A stretch of 64,000 nucleotides of DNA from JAKPQE01 sp041397845 (GCA_041397845.1 JAWKVW010000003.1:153352-217351); one strand, 5' to 3'; positions 49,320 through 60,108 are shown, counted from the stretch's first letter. Notes: generated by a model from the letters alone, not told the origin. Translations and numbers: made by a program.

Positions 49320-50411
49320 ATGCAGCAGGGGCACGGGTATTTTTCCGCCAGCTATGGCGCGGCGCGGGCGCGTTTCCGGGAAATGGCGGCGCGGGCCGGG
49401 GCGAGCCTTTCGACCCATGGGCTCGGCCTTGCGGGGCCGGACGACAGCGAACTGACCATCGATGTTGCCCGGATCGGCCCGGCCGATGCCGAGCGGGTGG
49501 TCGTCTGCAGTTCCGGCCTGCACGGCGTCGAGGGGTATTTCGGCTCGGCAGTTCAGCTCGCGGCGCTCGATGCGGTGGCTGCAGAGGGCCTGCCGGACGG
49601 GGGGCTGCCAGACGGGGTGGCGCTCGTCCTGGTCCATGCGCTCAACCCTTATGGCTTTGCCTTCGGGCGGCGGGCGAACGAGGACAATTTCGACCTCAAC
49701 CGGTCGTTCTTCCTGCAAGGGGCGCCGCGGCCCGATCCGAACACGCGGATTGTCGGGCTCGACGAGTTCCTCAATCCGAAGGCGCCGGCCGGGCATGGCG
49801 GCGCTTTCCTGCCGCGGGCGGTCTACCTCATCCTTCGCTACGGCTTTAACCGGATGAAGAACGCCATTGCCGGCGGCCAGTACTCGAACCCGCGCGGGCT
49901 TTTCTACGGCGGGCGCCGGGAGAGCCGGACGCAGGAAATCGTCGCGGCGCATCTTGCCGCCTGGGTCGGCCCGGCGCGGCAGGTGGTGCATGTCGACTTT
50001 CACACCGGCCTTGGCAAAAGCGCGACCTATAAGCTGCTGTTCGCCGAGCATGGCGATCCGGCGCGGCGGGCGCGGCTTGCATCCCTCTTCGGCGCGGCGC
50101 ATGTCGAGGGCTTCGATGCCGGTGGCGTTGCCTATGCGGTGACGGGGAATTTCGCCGACTGGTGCGAGGCAACGCTCGCGGGCATCGACTATGTCGGCGT
50201 CGCGGCGGAGTTCGGCACCTATCCGAGCCTGAAAATGCTGGCGGCGATGCGGGCCGAGAATCAGGCGCACTTCTGGAACATGCCGGGCGATCCGGATGGC
50301 GCGGCGGCGCAGGCGGCGATGATCGAAATGTTCGCGCCGGCCGACAGCGGCTGGCGCGACAGCGTCGTTGCCGATGGCCGGCGCATTCTCGCGGCGGCGC
50401 TCGCCGCCTGA
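49320..50411 (+). CDS. DUF2817 family, M14-like metallo-carboxypeptidase
   Basis: This 363-residue protein has zinc-site motifs of the M14 fold: SGLHGVEGYFG (His/Glu ligands), NEDNFDLNRSF, HVDFHTGLG (His ligand) and a late Glu in GVAAEFGTY. DUF2817 proteins are thought to hydrolyse peptides or amides but no substrate is established. It has no signal peptide. It begins 3 bp past the MotB-like stop and may be the last gene of that operon, though a functional link is only positional. Confidence 0.85.
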   Translation: MQQGHGYFSASYGAARARFREMAARAGASLSTHGLGLAGPDDSELTIDVARIGPADAERVVVCSSGLHGVEGYFGSAVQLAALDAVAAEGLPDGGLPDGVALVLVHALNPYGFAFGRRANEDNFDLNRSFFLQGAPRPDPNTRIVGLDEFLNPKAPAGHGGAFLPRAVYLILRYGFNRMKNAIAGGQYSNPRGLFYGGRRESRTQEIVAAHLAAWVGPARQVVHVDFHTGLGKSATYKLLFAEHGDPARRARLASLFGAAHVEGFDAGGVAYAVTGNFADWCEATLAGIDYVGVAAEFGTYPSLKMLAAMRAENQAHFWNMPGDPDGAAAQAAMIEMFAPADSGWRDSVVADGRRILAAALAA

Positions 50412-50474
50412 GCTTGTCCGGACAGCGGGCGTTGCCGGATTGCGATGCGGTGCTCCGGCTGCTTCTGGCCGGGG

Positions 50475-52286
<1,812 letters not shown>

Positions 52287-52622
52287 TCTTCCAACTCCTC
52301 AGCCTTGCAAATACTTGCAGCCGGACTCTGGCCCGAGCCCGGCCGCTTTCAGCGGGGCGCAGAATGCCAATGTGATCCCGCCGACGCAAGACAAGGTGAA
52401 AGATGTGTGCCGCGACGCGGCGAAACAAGGGCCGGATGAGGCGGGGCGCCAGTCTGAAAATGGCAGGAAAGCGCCGTCTTCGATCTTGTTTCCGGCGTCG
52501 GGCTGAGCTATACGCTCGGCTCGACCGTTCAGGCGCCGCCACCCGAGAAGGGGACGGCGGCAGTTGTGTTTACGCCGCGCAGCTTCCTTACAGCGCGCAG
52601 CATCGCCGCAAGGACCCGACCG
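52287..52622. other. Divergent spacer between ABC exporter and rpmE
   Basis: In these 336 bp I see no gene, no clear repeat and no strong terminator. It must hold the promoters for both genes; none stands out by consensus. Confidence 0.5.
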
Positions 52623-52847
52623 ATGAAAGCCGATATCCATCCCGACTACCACACCATCAAGGTCGTGATGACCGATGGCACCGAGTATTTCACGCGCTCG
52701 ACCTACGGCAAGGAAGGCGACGTCCTGAACCTCGACATCGACCCGCGCACCCATCCGGCGTGGACCGGTGGCAGCCAGCATCTCATCGATCGCGGCGGCC
52801 GTCTGTCGAAGTTCAAGAACAAGTACGCCGGTTTCATCGGCGGCTGA
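52623..52847 (+). CDS. rpmE: 50S ribosomal protein L31 (cysteine-free form)
   Basis: This 74-residue protein, MKADIHPDYHTIKVVMTDGT with C-terminal SKFKNKYAGFIGG, is a full-length L31. It contains no cysteine, so it is the non-zinc form found in many alphaproteobacteria. The ATG at 52623 was preferred over an upstream in-frame start because it matches the family and follows AAGGA. L31 links the two ribosomal subunits at the central protuberance bridge. Confidence 0.96.
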   Translation: MKADIHPDYHTIKVVMTDGTEYFTRSTYGKEGDVLNLDIDPRTHPAWTGGSQHLIDRGGRLSKFKNKYAGFIGG

Positions 52848-52894
52848 TCCGGGACGGGCGGCGCGCCGCCCATCCGATCCAGCGATTTTTTCGG

Positions 52895-52922
52895 AACGCG
52901 TCCGGTCCTGCCGGGCGCGTTT
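52895..52922 (+). terminator. Terminator after rpmE
   Basis: AACGCG-T-CCGG and CCGG-G-CGCGTT form a 10-bp stem with one mismatch and a 5-base loop; the T-rich tract TTCCTGTTTT follows. A further GGGCGGC-GC-GCCGCCC stem lies just upstream near 52858. Confidence 0.6.
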
Positions 52923-53024
52923 CCTGTTTTCGGGCCTTGCCATCGCCACCTCCCGCCGGTGTCCGGCCCGAGGCGGGCAGGCAGTGATTTGCGCCGGGCT
53001 TATCCGGTTTGACAGCCTCGCGTC

Positions 53025-53050
53025 TCCATTGTACCAATTGGTACAATGGA
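53025..53050. promoter_or_regulatory. 26-bp perfect palindrome, likely TetR operator
   Basis: The left arm TCCATTGTACCAA is followed directly by its exact reverse complement, centred between 53037 and 53038. It ends 24 bp before the HPP gene. A perfect -35 hexamer TTGACA sits at 53009-53014; with a 17-bp spacer the -10 (TACCAA, poor match) falls inside the palindrome. A repressor bound here would block RNA polymerase. The obvious candidate is the TetR protein encoded second in the operon, implying autoregulation. Confidence 0.85.
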
Positions 53051-53074
53051 TGATATCGAGCAAGGAGAGCTGTC

Positions 53075-53563
53075 ATGAACGGGTTCATTCGTCGCCGACT
53101 GCCGGTCCCCGGGGTACTGTCCGTTGCCAAGGGCGGTCTCGGAGGGGCGACGGCGATTGCGGTTGTTGCCGGGCTCGGGCAGATCTCGGGCAACCCGCTG
53201 CTGATGGCACCGTTCGGGGCGACCTGTGTTCTCCTGTTCAGCGTGCCGGCGAGCCCGCTGTCGCAGCCTGTCAATGTCGTCGGCGGCCATCTGGTTTCGA
53301 CGCTCATCGGGCTTGCGGTGCTGACGCTGTTGCCGGTGACCTGGTGGAGCATGGCGCTTGGCGTCGGGCTGGCGATCGCGGCGATGGCGGCATTGCGGAT
53401 CACCCACCCGCCGGCGGGGGCCGATCCGCTCGTCGTTCTCGCGGCTGCGCCGGGGCCTGGCTTCGTGCTCTTTCCAACGCTTGCCGGGTCCGTGCTTCTC
53501 GTGCTGGTGGCGGCGCTGTACCATCGGATTCCACCTCGGACGCCCTATCCGCTCGGAGACTGA
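53075..53563 (+). CDS. HPP family integral membrane protein
   Basis: This 162-residue protein has about four membrane helices and the family motif THPPAGADPLVVL (about 110-122). Some HPP proteins of cyanobacteria and plants import nitrite, but the family is broad. It follows the palindromic operator with AAGGAG ahead of the ATG, and the TetR gene starts right after its stop. Expression is therefore probably induced by a ligand of that repressor. Confidence 0.88.
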   Translation: MNGFIRRRLPVPGVLSVAKGGLGGATAIAVVAGLGQISGNPLLMAPFGATCVLLFSVPASPLSQPVNVVGGHLVSTLIGLAVLTLLPVTWWSMALGVGLAIAAMAALRITHPPAGADPLVVLAAAPGPGFVLFPTLAGSVLLVLVAALYHRIPPRTPYPLGD

Positions 53564-54127
53564 ATGCCGGCCCGCATCCACAATCCCGATCAGCTCATTG
53601 CGCAGCTCGGCGAGGTCTTTCGCGAACACGGGTTCGACGGGGCGAGCATGGCGGCGATCACGGCCGCGACGGGCCTTGGCAAGGGCAGCCTCTACCACGC
53701 CTTTCCGGGCGGCAAGGACGAGATGGCGACGGCTGTCCTTGCCGATATCGAGCGCTGGTTTCAGGACGAGGTGTTCGGGCCGCTCGGCAACCCCGAGCTT
53801 GCACCGGCGCTGGCACTCGGGCGGATGCTCGATGCCTGCGAGACCTATTTCGAGGGCGGCGGCAGGGTCTGTCTTGTCGGGGCGTTCGCGCTCGGGGAAA
53901 CGCGCGACCGGTTCCATGGTGCCGTTTCCAGCTATTTCGGCAACTGGCGCGATGCGTTGTCGTCGGCGCTCGGCCGGGCGGGGCTGGCCGAGGCAGATGC
54001 GATTGCGCTGGCCGAGGAAGCGATCTCCCGGATCCAGGGCAGCCTCGTTCTCGCCCGGGCACTTGGCGATCCGGCGTGCTTCCGCCGCGAGCTTGCCCGC
54101 CTGCGGGCCGCGCTCGGGGCGGTGTGA
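53564..54127 (+). CDS. TetR/AcrR family transcriptional regulator
   Basis: This 187-residue repressor has an N-terminal HTH (about 10-55; MAAITAATGLGKGSLYHAFP with GGKDEM) and a helical ligand-binding C-domain. The stop of the HPP gene and this ATG are adjacent, so the two are co-transcribed and coupled. It is likely to bind the 26-bp palindrome at 53025 and repress its own operon. The ligand is unknown. Confidence 0.92.
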   Translation: MPARIHNPDQLIAQLGEVFREHGFDGASMAAITAATGLGKGSLYHAFPGGKDEMATAVLADIERWFQDEVFGPLGNPELAPALALGRMLDACETYFEGGGRVCLVGAFALGETRDRFHGAVSSYFGNWRDALSSALGRAGLAEADAIALAEEAISRIQGSLVLARALGDPACFRRELARLRAALGAV

Positions 54128-54159
54128 CGGGGCGGTGTGACGGGGCCGTTGGCCGCGCC

Positions 54160-54531
54160 TCACATTTCGCGGACGGTCCTGTTCAGTTTCGAGCTCAACT
54201 GCTCGATGCGCTCGGCAGTGCGCTCGATGGTGTCGGCGACGCTTGCCTCGGTCGATTCGAAGCGCTCGAGGACGGCGTCGCGGCTCTCGCGCAGGCTTGC
54301 CACTTCCGCCTCGAAGCCGCGCATGCGGCGCTGCAGCTCGTTCAGCTCGTCGGTCACCATGATGCCGGCCATCACGGTCAGGCGCATGTCGCCGATCTCG
54401 CCGAAAGCGCCGCGCAATTCGTCGATGTAGCGATTGAACTTGTCGGCAAGGCCGGTGAGGTGATCTTCCTCGCCGTCATTGCAGGCCATGCGGTAGACCC
54501 GACCGTTGATCGTCACGTTGACCTGTGCCAT
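54160..54531 (-). CDS. zapA: Cell division protein ZapA
   Basis: This 123-residue protein has the ZapA head (AQVNVTINGRVYRMACNDGE, then HLTGLADKFNRYID) and a C-terminal coiled coil (about 60-123). ZapA crosslinks FtsZ filaments at the septum. The start at 54531 follows GGGAG; an in-frame upstream ATG lies in the repeat element and is not credible. It is downstream of the DUF4164 gene with the 106-bp repeat in between. Confidence 0.93.
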   Translation of the reverse strand: MAQVNVTINGRVYRMACNDGEEDHLTGLADKFNRYIDELRGAFGEIGDMRLTVMAGIMVTDELNELQRRMRGFEAEVASLRESRDAVLERFESTEASVADTIERTAERIEQLSSKLNRTVREM

Positions 54532-54558
54532 CGGCTCCCTTTCCCGTTGGCCACTGTC

Positions 54559-54664
54559 CAGAGCGCTTCCGCTTTTCATGGAATCGCTTCAGCGCTCTAA
54601 CGCATTGTCTTTTGCGCATTTCCAGACGGAAAACCGGTTCCCGGCTTTCCTGGAAATGCCCTAG
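54559..54664. repeat. Dispersed two-module palindromic repeat, copy 2
   Basis: This is the second copy of the element at 17885-17990. Both modules are perfect here: AGAGCGCT/AGCGCTCT and GCATTTCCAG/CTGGAAATGC, with GACGGAAAACCGGTTCCC inside. Its right end (CCTAG) supplies, on the minus strand, the TAG stop codon of the DUF4164 gene at 54661-54663. It may form a hairpin between the two cistrons. Confidence 0.92.
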
Positions 54665-54942
54665 CCGCCGTTCGCCTCGAGGACGATGCGGATCGATTCC
54701 ATCGCCGCGACGAGGCGGCGGGAGACCTCCTTGTTGGCGTCCTCCAGCCGAACCGACCGGGCCTCGGCCTCATCGAGCGACTGGGCAAGCTTGGAGCGAT
54801 CAGCGCCGAGGCGCTGAACCTCGTCCTCGAGGGTCTCGGTCTTCGCATCCGCCTCGAGCCGCCGGTTCACGGCCGCCTCGAGCGCGTCGATCGACCGGTT
54901 CAGGCGCTGTATCGCCTGGTCGATCGTCGCCCTTGCCGGCAT
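54661..54942 (-). CDS. DUF4164 family coiled-coil protein
   Basis: This 93-residue protein is one long helix (RATIDQAIQRLNRSIDALEA; LEDEVQRLGADRSKLAQSLD; EDANKEVSRRLVAAMESIR). It resembles DUF4164 proteins that neighbour zapA in Rhizobiales and may help in division, by position only. GGGGGAGG lies 7 bases before the ATG at 54942. Its stop codon is provided by the repeat element. Confidence 0.85.
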   Translation of the reverse strand: MPARATIDQAIQRLNRSIDALEAAVNRRLEADAKTETLEDEVQRLGADRSKLAQSLDEAEARSVRLEDANKEVSRRLVAAMESIRIVLEANGG

Positions 54943-55469
54943 CCGCTCGCCTCCCCCTCGGCATCGCGACAGACTTGAAAACTCATGCAATCCGAAGCGC
55001 CGCACTCCGGATTGCCGCTCTAGGCGCCGCAACTATTCCGCGATTGCGACCTGCCTGTCAAAAAGGCAGGAATCGGAAACCCAGCAAAGAGTTGTCGGCA
55101 ACAGATTAAAAGGCGCTCGAAGTAAGCGTCAACAAGTCTTCACTGCGAAATTCCGTAGGGAGACGGCCGCAAAGCGGGGGCAATACAACCTCAGGCCGAC
55201 GATCACGCGATCGGTCTGGCAATGTGCCCTGGCAACGAGCAGCCGGCGACGCTCCCGTCGGGGTTCCCGGGCGGAGCGAAGATGGCCGCTGGAAGGGCGG
55301 CAAGCCGCTGTTTGTCACGCTTCGCCACATTGACACATAGCCATTAGTTGATATTCATTCGCCGCTCCGCGACCGTATGGCATGCCCTTCGGTCACGCGC
55401 GGATGTATGCTGGCCGGGCCGGATCTATTTGCGGCATGGCGCCGGGGAGACGCGGGGCGGACTGACGAG
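54943..55469. other. Spacer between the DUF4164 gene and tkt
   Basis: These 527 bp contain no supported gene. Two hairpins are visible: CAATCCG-N12-CGGATTG near 54991-55016, and CCTGCCT...AGGCAGG at about 55051-55071. The middle (55020-55130) is less GC-rich and probably holds the divergent promoters. 6S RNA, which sits beside zapA in some proteobacteria, is not recognisable here. Confidence 0.45.
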
Positions 55470-57464
55470 ATGAACGACCACGACAAGCAGACCGGGATGG
55501 CGAACGCGCTCCGCGTGCTTGCCATGGATGCCGTCGAGGCCGCCAAATCCGGTCATCCAGGCTTGCCGCTCGGAGCGGCCGACATCGCGACCGTTCTTTT
55601 CACCCGTTTTCTGAAGTTCGATCCGGCGGCGCCGCGCTGGCCGGATCGCGACCGCTTCGTGCTGTCGGCCGGGCATGGCTCGATGCTGCTCTATGGCGCG
55701 CTCTACCTGCTCGGCTACGAGGACATGACGCTCGACGAGCTGAAGCGGTTCCGCCAGCTCGGCTCGCTCGCCGCCGGCCATCCGGAATATGGCGGCGGCA
55801 TCGAGGCGACGACCGGGCCTTTGGGGCAGGGATTTGCCAATGCGGTCGGCATGGCGCTGGCCGAGCGGGTGCTCAACGCGACATTCGGCGACGGGCTCGT
55901 CGACCACTTCACCTATGTGCTCGTCAGCGACGGCGACCTCATGGAGGGCGTCGCGCATGAAGCGGCGGCGATCGCCGGGCATCTGAAGCTCGGCCGGCTC
56001 ATCGTCCTGCATGACGACAACGGCGCGACGATCGACGGTCCGGTCGGGCTCTCCGATTCGACCGACATCATCAAGCGCTTCCACGCGGTCGGCTGGAATG
56101 CGACGCGGGTCGACGGCCACGATGCCGATGCGATCGCGGCGGCGGTCACGGCAGCGCGGGCGAGCGACCGGCCGTCGCTGATCTCGGCCAGGACGACGAT
56201 CGGGTTCGGCGCGCCGAACAAGGCGGGCTCGGACGAAGTTCATTGCCTGCCGCTCGGGGCGCGCGAGGTCGCGGGGGCGCGGCGCCAGCTCGGCTGGGAG
56301 AGCGACGAGCCGTTCGAGGTGCCGAGCGAGCTGCGCGATGCGTGGCGGATTGCCGGGCTGCGCTCTGGGCTGACGCGCAAGACCTGGGAGAAGCGGCGCA
56401 AGGAAGTGGAGGCGGACCGGCGGGCCGAGTTCGACCGGCGCATGCGCGGCGACCTGCCGCCGGGCTTCGACGACATGATGCTGCGGGCCAAGGCGCGACT
56501 TTCCAACGAGGCGCCGCGGATCGCGACGCGCAAGGCGTCCGAGATCGTGCTGGAAATGGTCAACGCGCTGGTGCCTGAGATGATCGGCGGCTCGGCCGAC
56601 CTCAGTGCCTCGAACGGAACCTGCACCGACGGGCTGAAGCCGATCGCGGCCGGCAAATATGGCGGGCGCTATCTGCACTACGGCGTGCGCGAGCATGCCA
56701 TGGCGGCGATCATGAACGGCATGGCGCTGCATGGCGGGATCATTCCCTATGGCGGGACGTTCCTTGCTTTTTCGGACTATTGCCGGCCGGCGATGCGGCT
56801 GGCGGCGCAGATGCGCCAGCGCGTCATCTATGTGATGACGCATGATTCGATCGGCCTTGGCGAGGACGGCTCGACGCACCAGCCGGTCGAGCAACTGGCG
56901 GCGTTGCGCGCCATGCCGGGGCTCAACGTGTTCCGACCGGCGGATGCGGTCGAGACAGCGGAGTGCTGGGATCTGGCGCTGACGACGCCGGCGCCGAGCG
57001 TTCTTGCGCTCACCCGGCAGAACGTTGCGACGGTCCGCTCGGTTTACGAGGAAGAGAATCTTTGCGCCTATGGCGCCTATGAGATCGGTCCTTCCGACGG
57101 CGACGCCGAGGTTTCGATTTTCGCGTCCGGCTCGGAAGTGGCGATCGCGCTCGAGGCCAAGCGCCTGCTCGATCAGGCAGACTGCCCGACGCGGGTCGTC
57201 TCGGTGCCTTCGTTCGAGCTGTTCAAGGCGCAGTCGGACGATTACCGGGCCGGCATCATCGGCGAGACGCCGGTGCGGATCGGCGTCGAGGCGGCGATCC
57301 GCATGGGCTGGGACATGTTCATCGGGTCAGACGGCCTGTTCTTCGGGCTCGAGGGCTTTGGCCGGTCGGGCCAGCCGAAGGCGCTCTACCAGCATTTCGG
57401 CATCACTGCCGAAAAGATTGCCGATGCGGCGCTCGCGCGCGTCTCGGCGAAAGACGACGCCTGA
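55470..57464 (+). CDS. tkt: Transketolase
   Basis: This 664-residue thiamine-diphosphate enzyme moves two-carbon units in the pentose phosphate and Calvin pathways. It has the substrate and cofactor motifs SGHPGLPLGAADIA, the ThDP motif GDGDLMEGVAHEAAAIAGH beginning at SDGD, DSIGLGEDGSTHQP and the C-terminal region. The start was set at MNDHDKQTGMAN; 31 extra in-frame codons upstream are unlike the family. With gap and pgk it forms a sugar-phosphate cluster common in Rhizobiales. Confidence 0.95.
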   Translation: MNDHDKQTGMANALRVLAMDAVEAAKSGHPGLPLGAADIATVLFTRFLKFDPAAPRWPDRDRFVLSAGHGSMLLYGALYLLGYEDMTLDELKRFRQLGSLAAGHPEYGGGIEATTGPLGQGFANAVGMALAERVLNATFGDGLVDHFTYVLVSDGDLMEGVAHEAAAIAGHLKLGRLIVLHDDNGATIDGPVGLSDSTDIIKRFHAVGWNATRVDGHDADAIAAAVTAARASDRPSLISARTTIGFGAPNKAGSDEVHCLPLGAREVAGARRQLGWESDEPFEVPSELRDAWRIAGLRSGLTRKTWEKRRKEVEADRRAEFDRRMRGDLPPGFDDMMLRAKARLSNEAPRIATRKASEIVLEMVNALVPEMIGGSADLSASNGTCTDGLKPIAAGKYGGRYLHYGVREHAMAAIMNGMALHGGIIPYGGTFLAFSDYCRPAMRLAAQMRQRVIYVMTHDSIGLGEDGSTHQPVEQLAALRAMPGLNVFRPADAVETAECWDLALTTPAPSVLALTRQNVATVRSVYEEENLCAYGAYEIGPSDGDAEVSIFASGSEVAIALEAKRLLDQADCPTRVVSVPSFELFKAQSDDYRAGIIGETPVRIGVEAAIRMGWDMFIGSDGLFFGLEGFGRSGQPKALYQHFGITAEKIADAALARVSAKDDA

Positions 57465-57636
57465 ACGAAGCGGGCAGGCCCCATGGGTCGCGGTCCGTCG
57501 GCGTTGGCAGCAATGAGCGTATCCGCCCGCGCAAGATGGCGGAGCGATCTGGAAACAGGCCACGGCCAGAGCCGCGGTCTCAGTTGAGGGACGGACGCCC
57601 GGGAGCGCGTCCACTTTGAAAAGGGGAGAAGGAAAT

Positions 57637-58644
57637 ATGGCAGTTCGTGTTGCTATCAATGGCTTTGGTCGTATCGGGCGCAACGTGCTTCGCGCGATCG
57701 CCGAGTCCGGCCGTACCGACGTTCAGGTCGTTGCCATCAACGACCTCGGCCCGGTCGAGACCAATGCCCATCTCGTTCGCTACGATTCCGTCCATGGCCG
57801 CTTCCCCGGCACGGTGACGGTCAATGGCGACAGCATCGATGTCGGCCAGGGCCCGATCAAGGTCACCGCGATCCGCGACCCCAAGGAGCTGCCCTGGGGC
57901 GAGCTCGGCGTCGACATCGCCATGGAGTGCACCGGTATCTTCACCGCCAAGGAGAAGGCCTCGATGCACCTTGCCGCCGGCGCCAAGCGCGTGCTGGTTT
58001 CGGCTCCGGCCGACGGTGCCGACAAGACCATCGTCTATGGCGTCAACCATGACACCCTGACCAAGGACGACCTCGTCGTCTCGAACGGTTCGTGCACCAC
58101 GAACTGCCTGGCCCCGGTCGTTGCCCCGCTGCATGCGGCCATCGGCATCGAGAAGGGCTTCATGACGACGATCCACTCCTACACCGGCGACCAGCCGACC
58201 CTCGACACGCTGCACAAGGACCTCTATCGGGCCCGCGCCGCGGCGATGTCGATGATCCCGACCTCGACCGGTGCCGCCAAGGCCATCGGCCTCGTCGTTC
58301 CGGACCTGAAGGGCAAGCTCGACGGCGTCGCCATCCGCGTGCCGACCCCGAACGTGTCGGTCGTCGACCTGAAGTTCATCGCCACGCGCGAGACCTCGGT
58401 CGACGAGATCAAGTCGATCATCAAGGCCGCGGCCGATGGCCCGCTGAAGGGCGTTCTCGGCTACACCGACGAGGCGAACGTCTCGATCGACTTCAATCAT
58501 GACCCGCATTCGTCGACGTTCCACATGGACCAGACGAAGGTCATGGGCGGCACGCTCTGCCGCATCCTGTCCTGGTACGACAACGAGTGGGGCTTCTCGA
58601 ACCGCATGAGCGACACCGCCGTCGCCATGGCGAAGTTCCTCTGA
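57637..58644 (+). CDS. gap: Glyceraldehyde-3-phosphate dehydrogenase
   Basis: This 335-residue enzyme has the NAD motif INGFGRIGRNVLRAI and the catalytic Cys motif SNGSCTTNCLAP, with the later DNEWGFSNR. The Asp in VAINDLG favours NAD+ over NADP+. GGGGAGAAGGA precedes the ATG at 57637. It is 172 bp after tkt and 267 bp before pgk, a gap that contains a long hairpin. Confidence 0.97.
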   Translation: MAVRVAINGFGRIGRNVLRAIAESGRTDVQVVAINDLGPVETNAHLVRYDSVHGRFPGTVTVNGDSIDVGQGPIKVTAIRDPKELPWGELGVDIAMECTGIFTAKEKASMHLAAGAKRVLVSAPADGADKTIVYGVNHDTLTKDDLVVSNGSCTTNCLAPVVAPLHAAIGIEKGFMTTIHSYTGDQPTLDTLHKDLYRARAAAMSMIPTSTGAAKAIGLVVPDLKGKLDGVAIRVPTPNVSVVDLKFIATRETSVDEIKSIIKAAADGPLKGVLGYTDEANVSIDFNHDPHSSTFHMDQTKVMGGTLCRILSWYDNEWGFSNRMSDTAVAMAKFL

Positions 58645-58686
58645 AGCTGACTGGCCGGGATCGGCCTTGGCGCGATATCGATGCCG

Positions 58687-58730
58687 GCCTCAGTGGCGGG
58701 ACGGGCGCAATACCCGTCCGCCATTGAGGC
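58687..58730 (+). other. Long imperfect hairpin between gap and pgk
   Basis: GCCTCAGTGGCGG(G)ACGGG pairs with CCCGTCCGCCATTGAGGC: about 18 bp with one G-T wobble and one bulge, 7-base loop. No T-run follows, so it is probably not a terminator. It could set relative gap and pgk mRNA levels by stabilising the gap 3' end. Confidence 0.65.
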
Positions 58731-58911
58731 AATCGGCGGGATCGGCGAGCGCTTCTTCCCGGTGGTCGAGAAAATCGCACGCGCCGCGTTCTTCGTGGCG
58801 CGTGCGGGCAAATGATGGGGGTAACGCGCGCGTCCCGCACCGGCCTTCCGATCGCGTCCTGGCGACGAGGGCTGCCCGTTGTGGCGCGCCTTTCGAGGAC
58901 GGGGAAATATC

Positions 58912-60108
58912 ATGGCAAGTTTCCGAACTCTCGATGACGTCGACGTCAAGGGCAAGCGCGTTCTTGTCCGCGTCGACCTCAACGTGCCGTTCAAGGACGG
59001 CAAGGTAACCGACGACACGCGCATCCGTGCCGTCCTGCCGACCATCGAGGACATCTCGAAGGCCGGCGGCAAGGTGGTTCTCCTTGCCCATTTCGGCCGC
59101 CCGAAGGGCGCGGTCGTGCCGGAGCAGTCGCTGGCGCCGCTGGCCGAGGCGACCGCCAAGCTGCTCGGCAAGCCGGTGGCATTCGCCTCCGACTGCATTG
59201 GCGATGTTGCGGCCAAGGCCGTCGCGGCGATGGCTGACGGCGATGTGCTGCTGCTGGAGAACACCCGCTTCCACAAGGGCGAGGAAAAGAACGAGGAAGA
59301 GTTCACCAAGGCTCTCGCGGCCAATGGCGACCTCTACGTCAACGACGCCTTCGCCACGGCGCATCGCGCCCATGCCTCGACCGAGGGTCTGGCGCACCAT
59401 ATGACGGCCGTTGCCGGCCGCTGCATGCAGACGGAGCTCGAGGCTCTCGAGGCGGCGCTCGGCCAGCCGAAGCGGCCGGTGCTGGCGGTCGTCGGCGGCG
59501 CCAAGGTGTCGACCAAGATCGATCTTCTCGAAAACCTCGTCAGCAAGGTCGACATGCTGGTCATCGGTGGCGGCATGGCCAACACGTTCCTGGCGGCGCA
59601 GGGCATCGATGTCGGCAAGTCGCTGTGCGAGCACGACCTTGCCGACACCGCGCGGCGGATCATGGCCGCGGCGGACGCGGCCAAGTGCGAAATCATCCTG
59701 CCGATCGACGTTGTCGTGGCGAAGGAATTCGCCGCCGGCGCCGACAGCGATGTCGTCGGGCTCGACAAGATCCCGGCGGACGGCATGGTGCTCGATGTCG
59801 GACCGGACTCGCTTGCCAAGGTGATGGATGCCATCGACCGGGCCAAAACGCTGGTCTGGAACGGCCCGCTCGGCGCCTTCGAGATCGCGCCGTTCGACCG
59901 GGCGACCGTGGCGGCGGCGCGGCACGCGGCCGAACGGGCGGTCAAGGGCGAGCTGATGTCGGTTGCCGGCGGTGGCGACACCGTGGCGGCGCTGAAGCAT
60001 GCCGGCGTTGCCGACAAGTTCTCCTATGTCTCGACGGCGGGCGGCGCCTTCCTCGAGTGGATGGAGGGCAAGGCCCTGCCGGGTGTCGAGGCGCTGCGCA
60101 AGGCCTGA
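58912..60108 (+). CDS. pgk: Phosphoglycerate kinase
   Basis: This 398-residue kinase has VLVRVDLNVPFKDGKV, the LLAHFGRPKG and LLENTRFHKGEE substrate segments, and the C-terminal nucleotide site (VWNGPLGAFEIAPFD; SVAGGGDTVAAL). It makes ATP from 1,3-bisphosphoglycerate, or runs in reverse in gluconeogenesis and the Calvin cycle. The start at MASFRTLDDVD follows GGGGAAAT. It is last in the tkt-gap-pgk series. Confidence 0.97.
   Translation: MASFRTLDDVDVKGKRVLVRVDLNVPFKDGKVTDDTRIRAVLPTIEDISKAGGKVVLLAHFGRPKGAVVPEQSLAPLAEATAKLLGKPVAFASDCIGDVAAKAVAAMADGDVLLLENTRFHKGEEKNEEEFTKALAANGDLYVNDAFATAHRAHASTEGLAHHMTAVAGRCMQTELEALEAALGQPKRPVLAVVGGAKVSTKIDLLENLVSKVDMLVIGGGMANTFLAAQGIDVGKSLCEHDLADTARRIMAAADAAKCEIILPIDVVVAKEFAAGADSDVVGLDKIPADGMVLDVGPDSLAKVMDAIDRAKTLVWNGPLGAFEIAPFDRATVAAARHAAERAVKGELMSVAGGGDTVAALKHAGVADKFSYVSTAGGAFLEWMEGKALPGVEALRKA

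Noticed and set aside
47283..50411. Zorya-like anti-phage system (ZorA/ZorB resemblance)
   Set aside because: The MotA/MotB-like pair resembles ZorAB superficially, but no ZorC, ZorD or ZorE gene follows; the neighbours are suhB and a DUF2817 peptidase, a housekeeping layout in Rhizobiales.
54943..55469. 6S RNA gene near zapA
   Set aside because: Expected from synteny in some proteobacteria, but neither strand shows the long rod with a central open bulge, and no fthC-like gene is adjacent.
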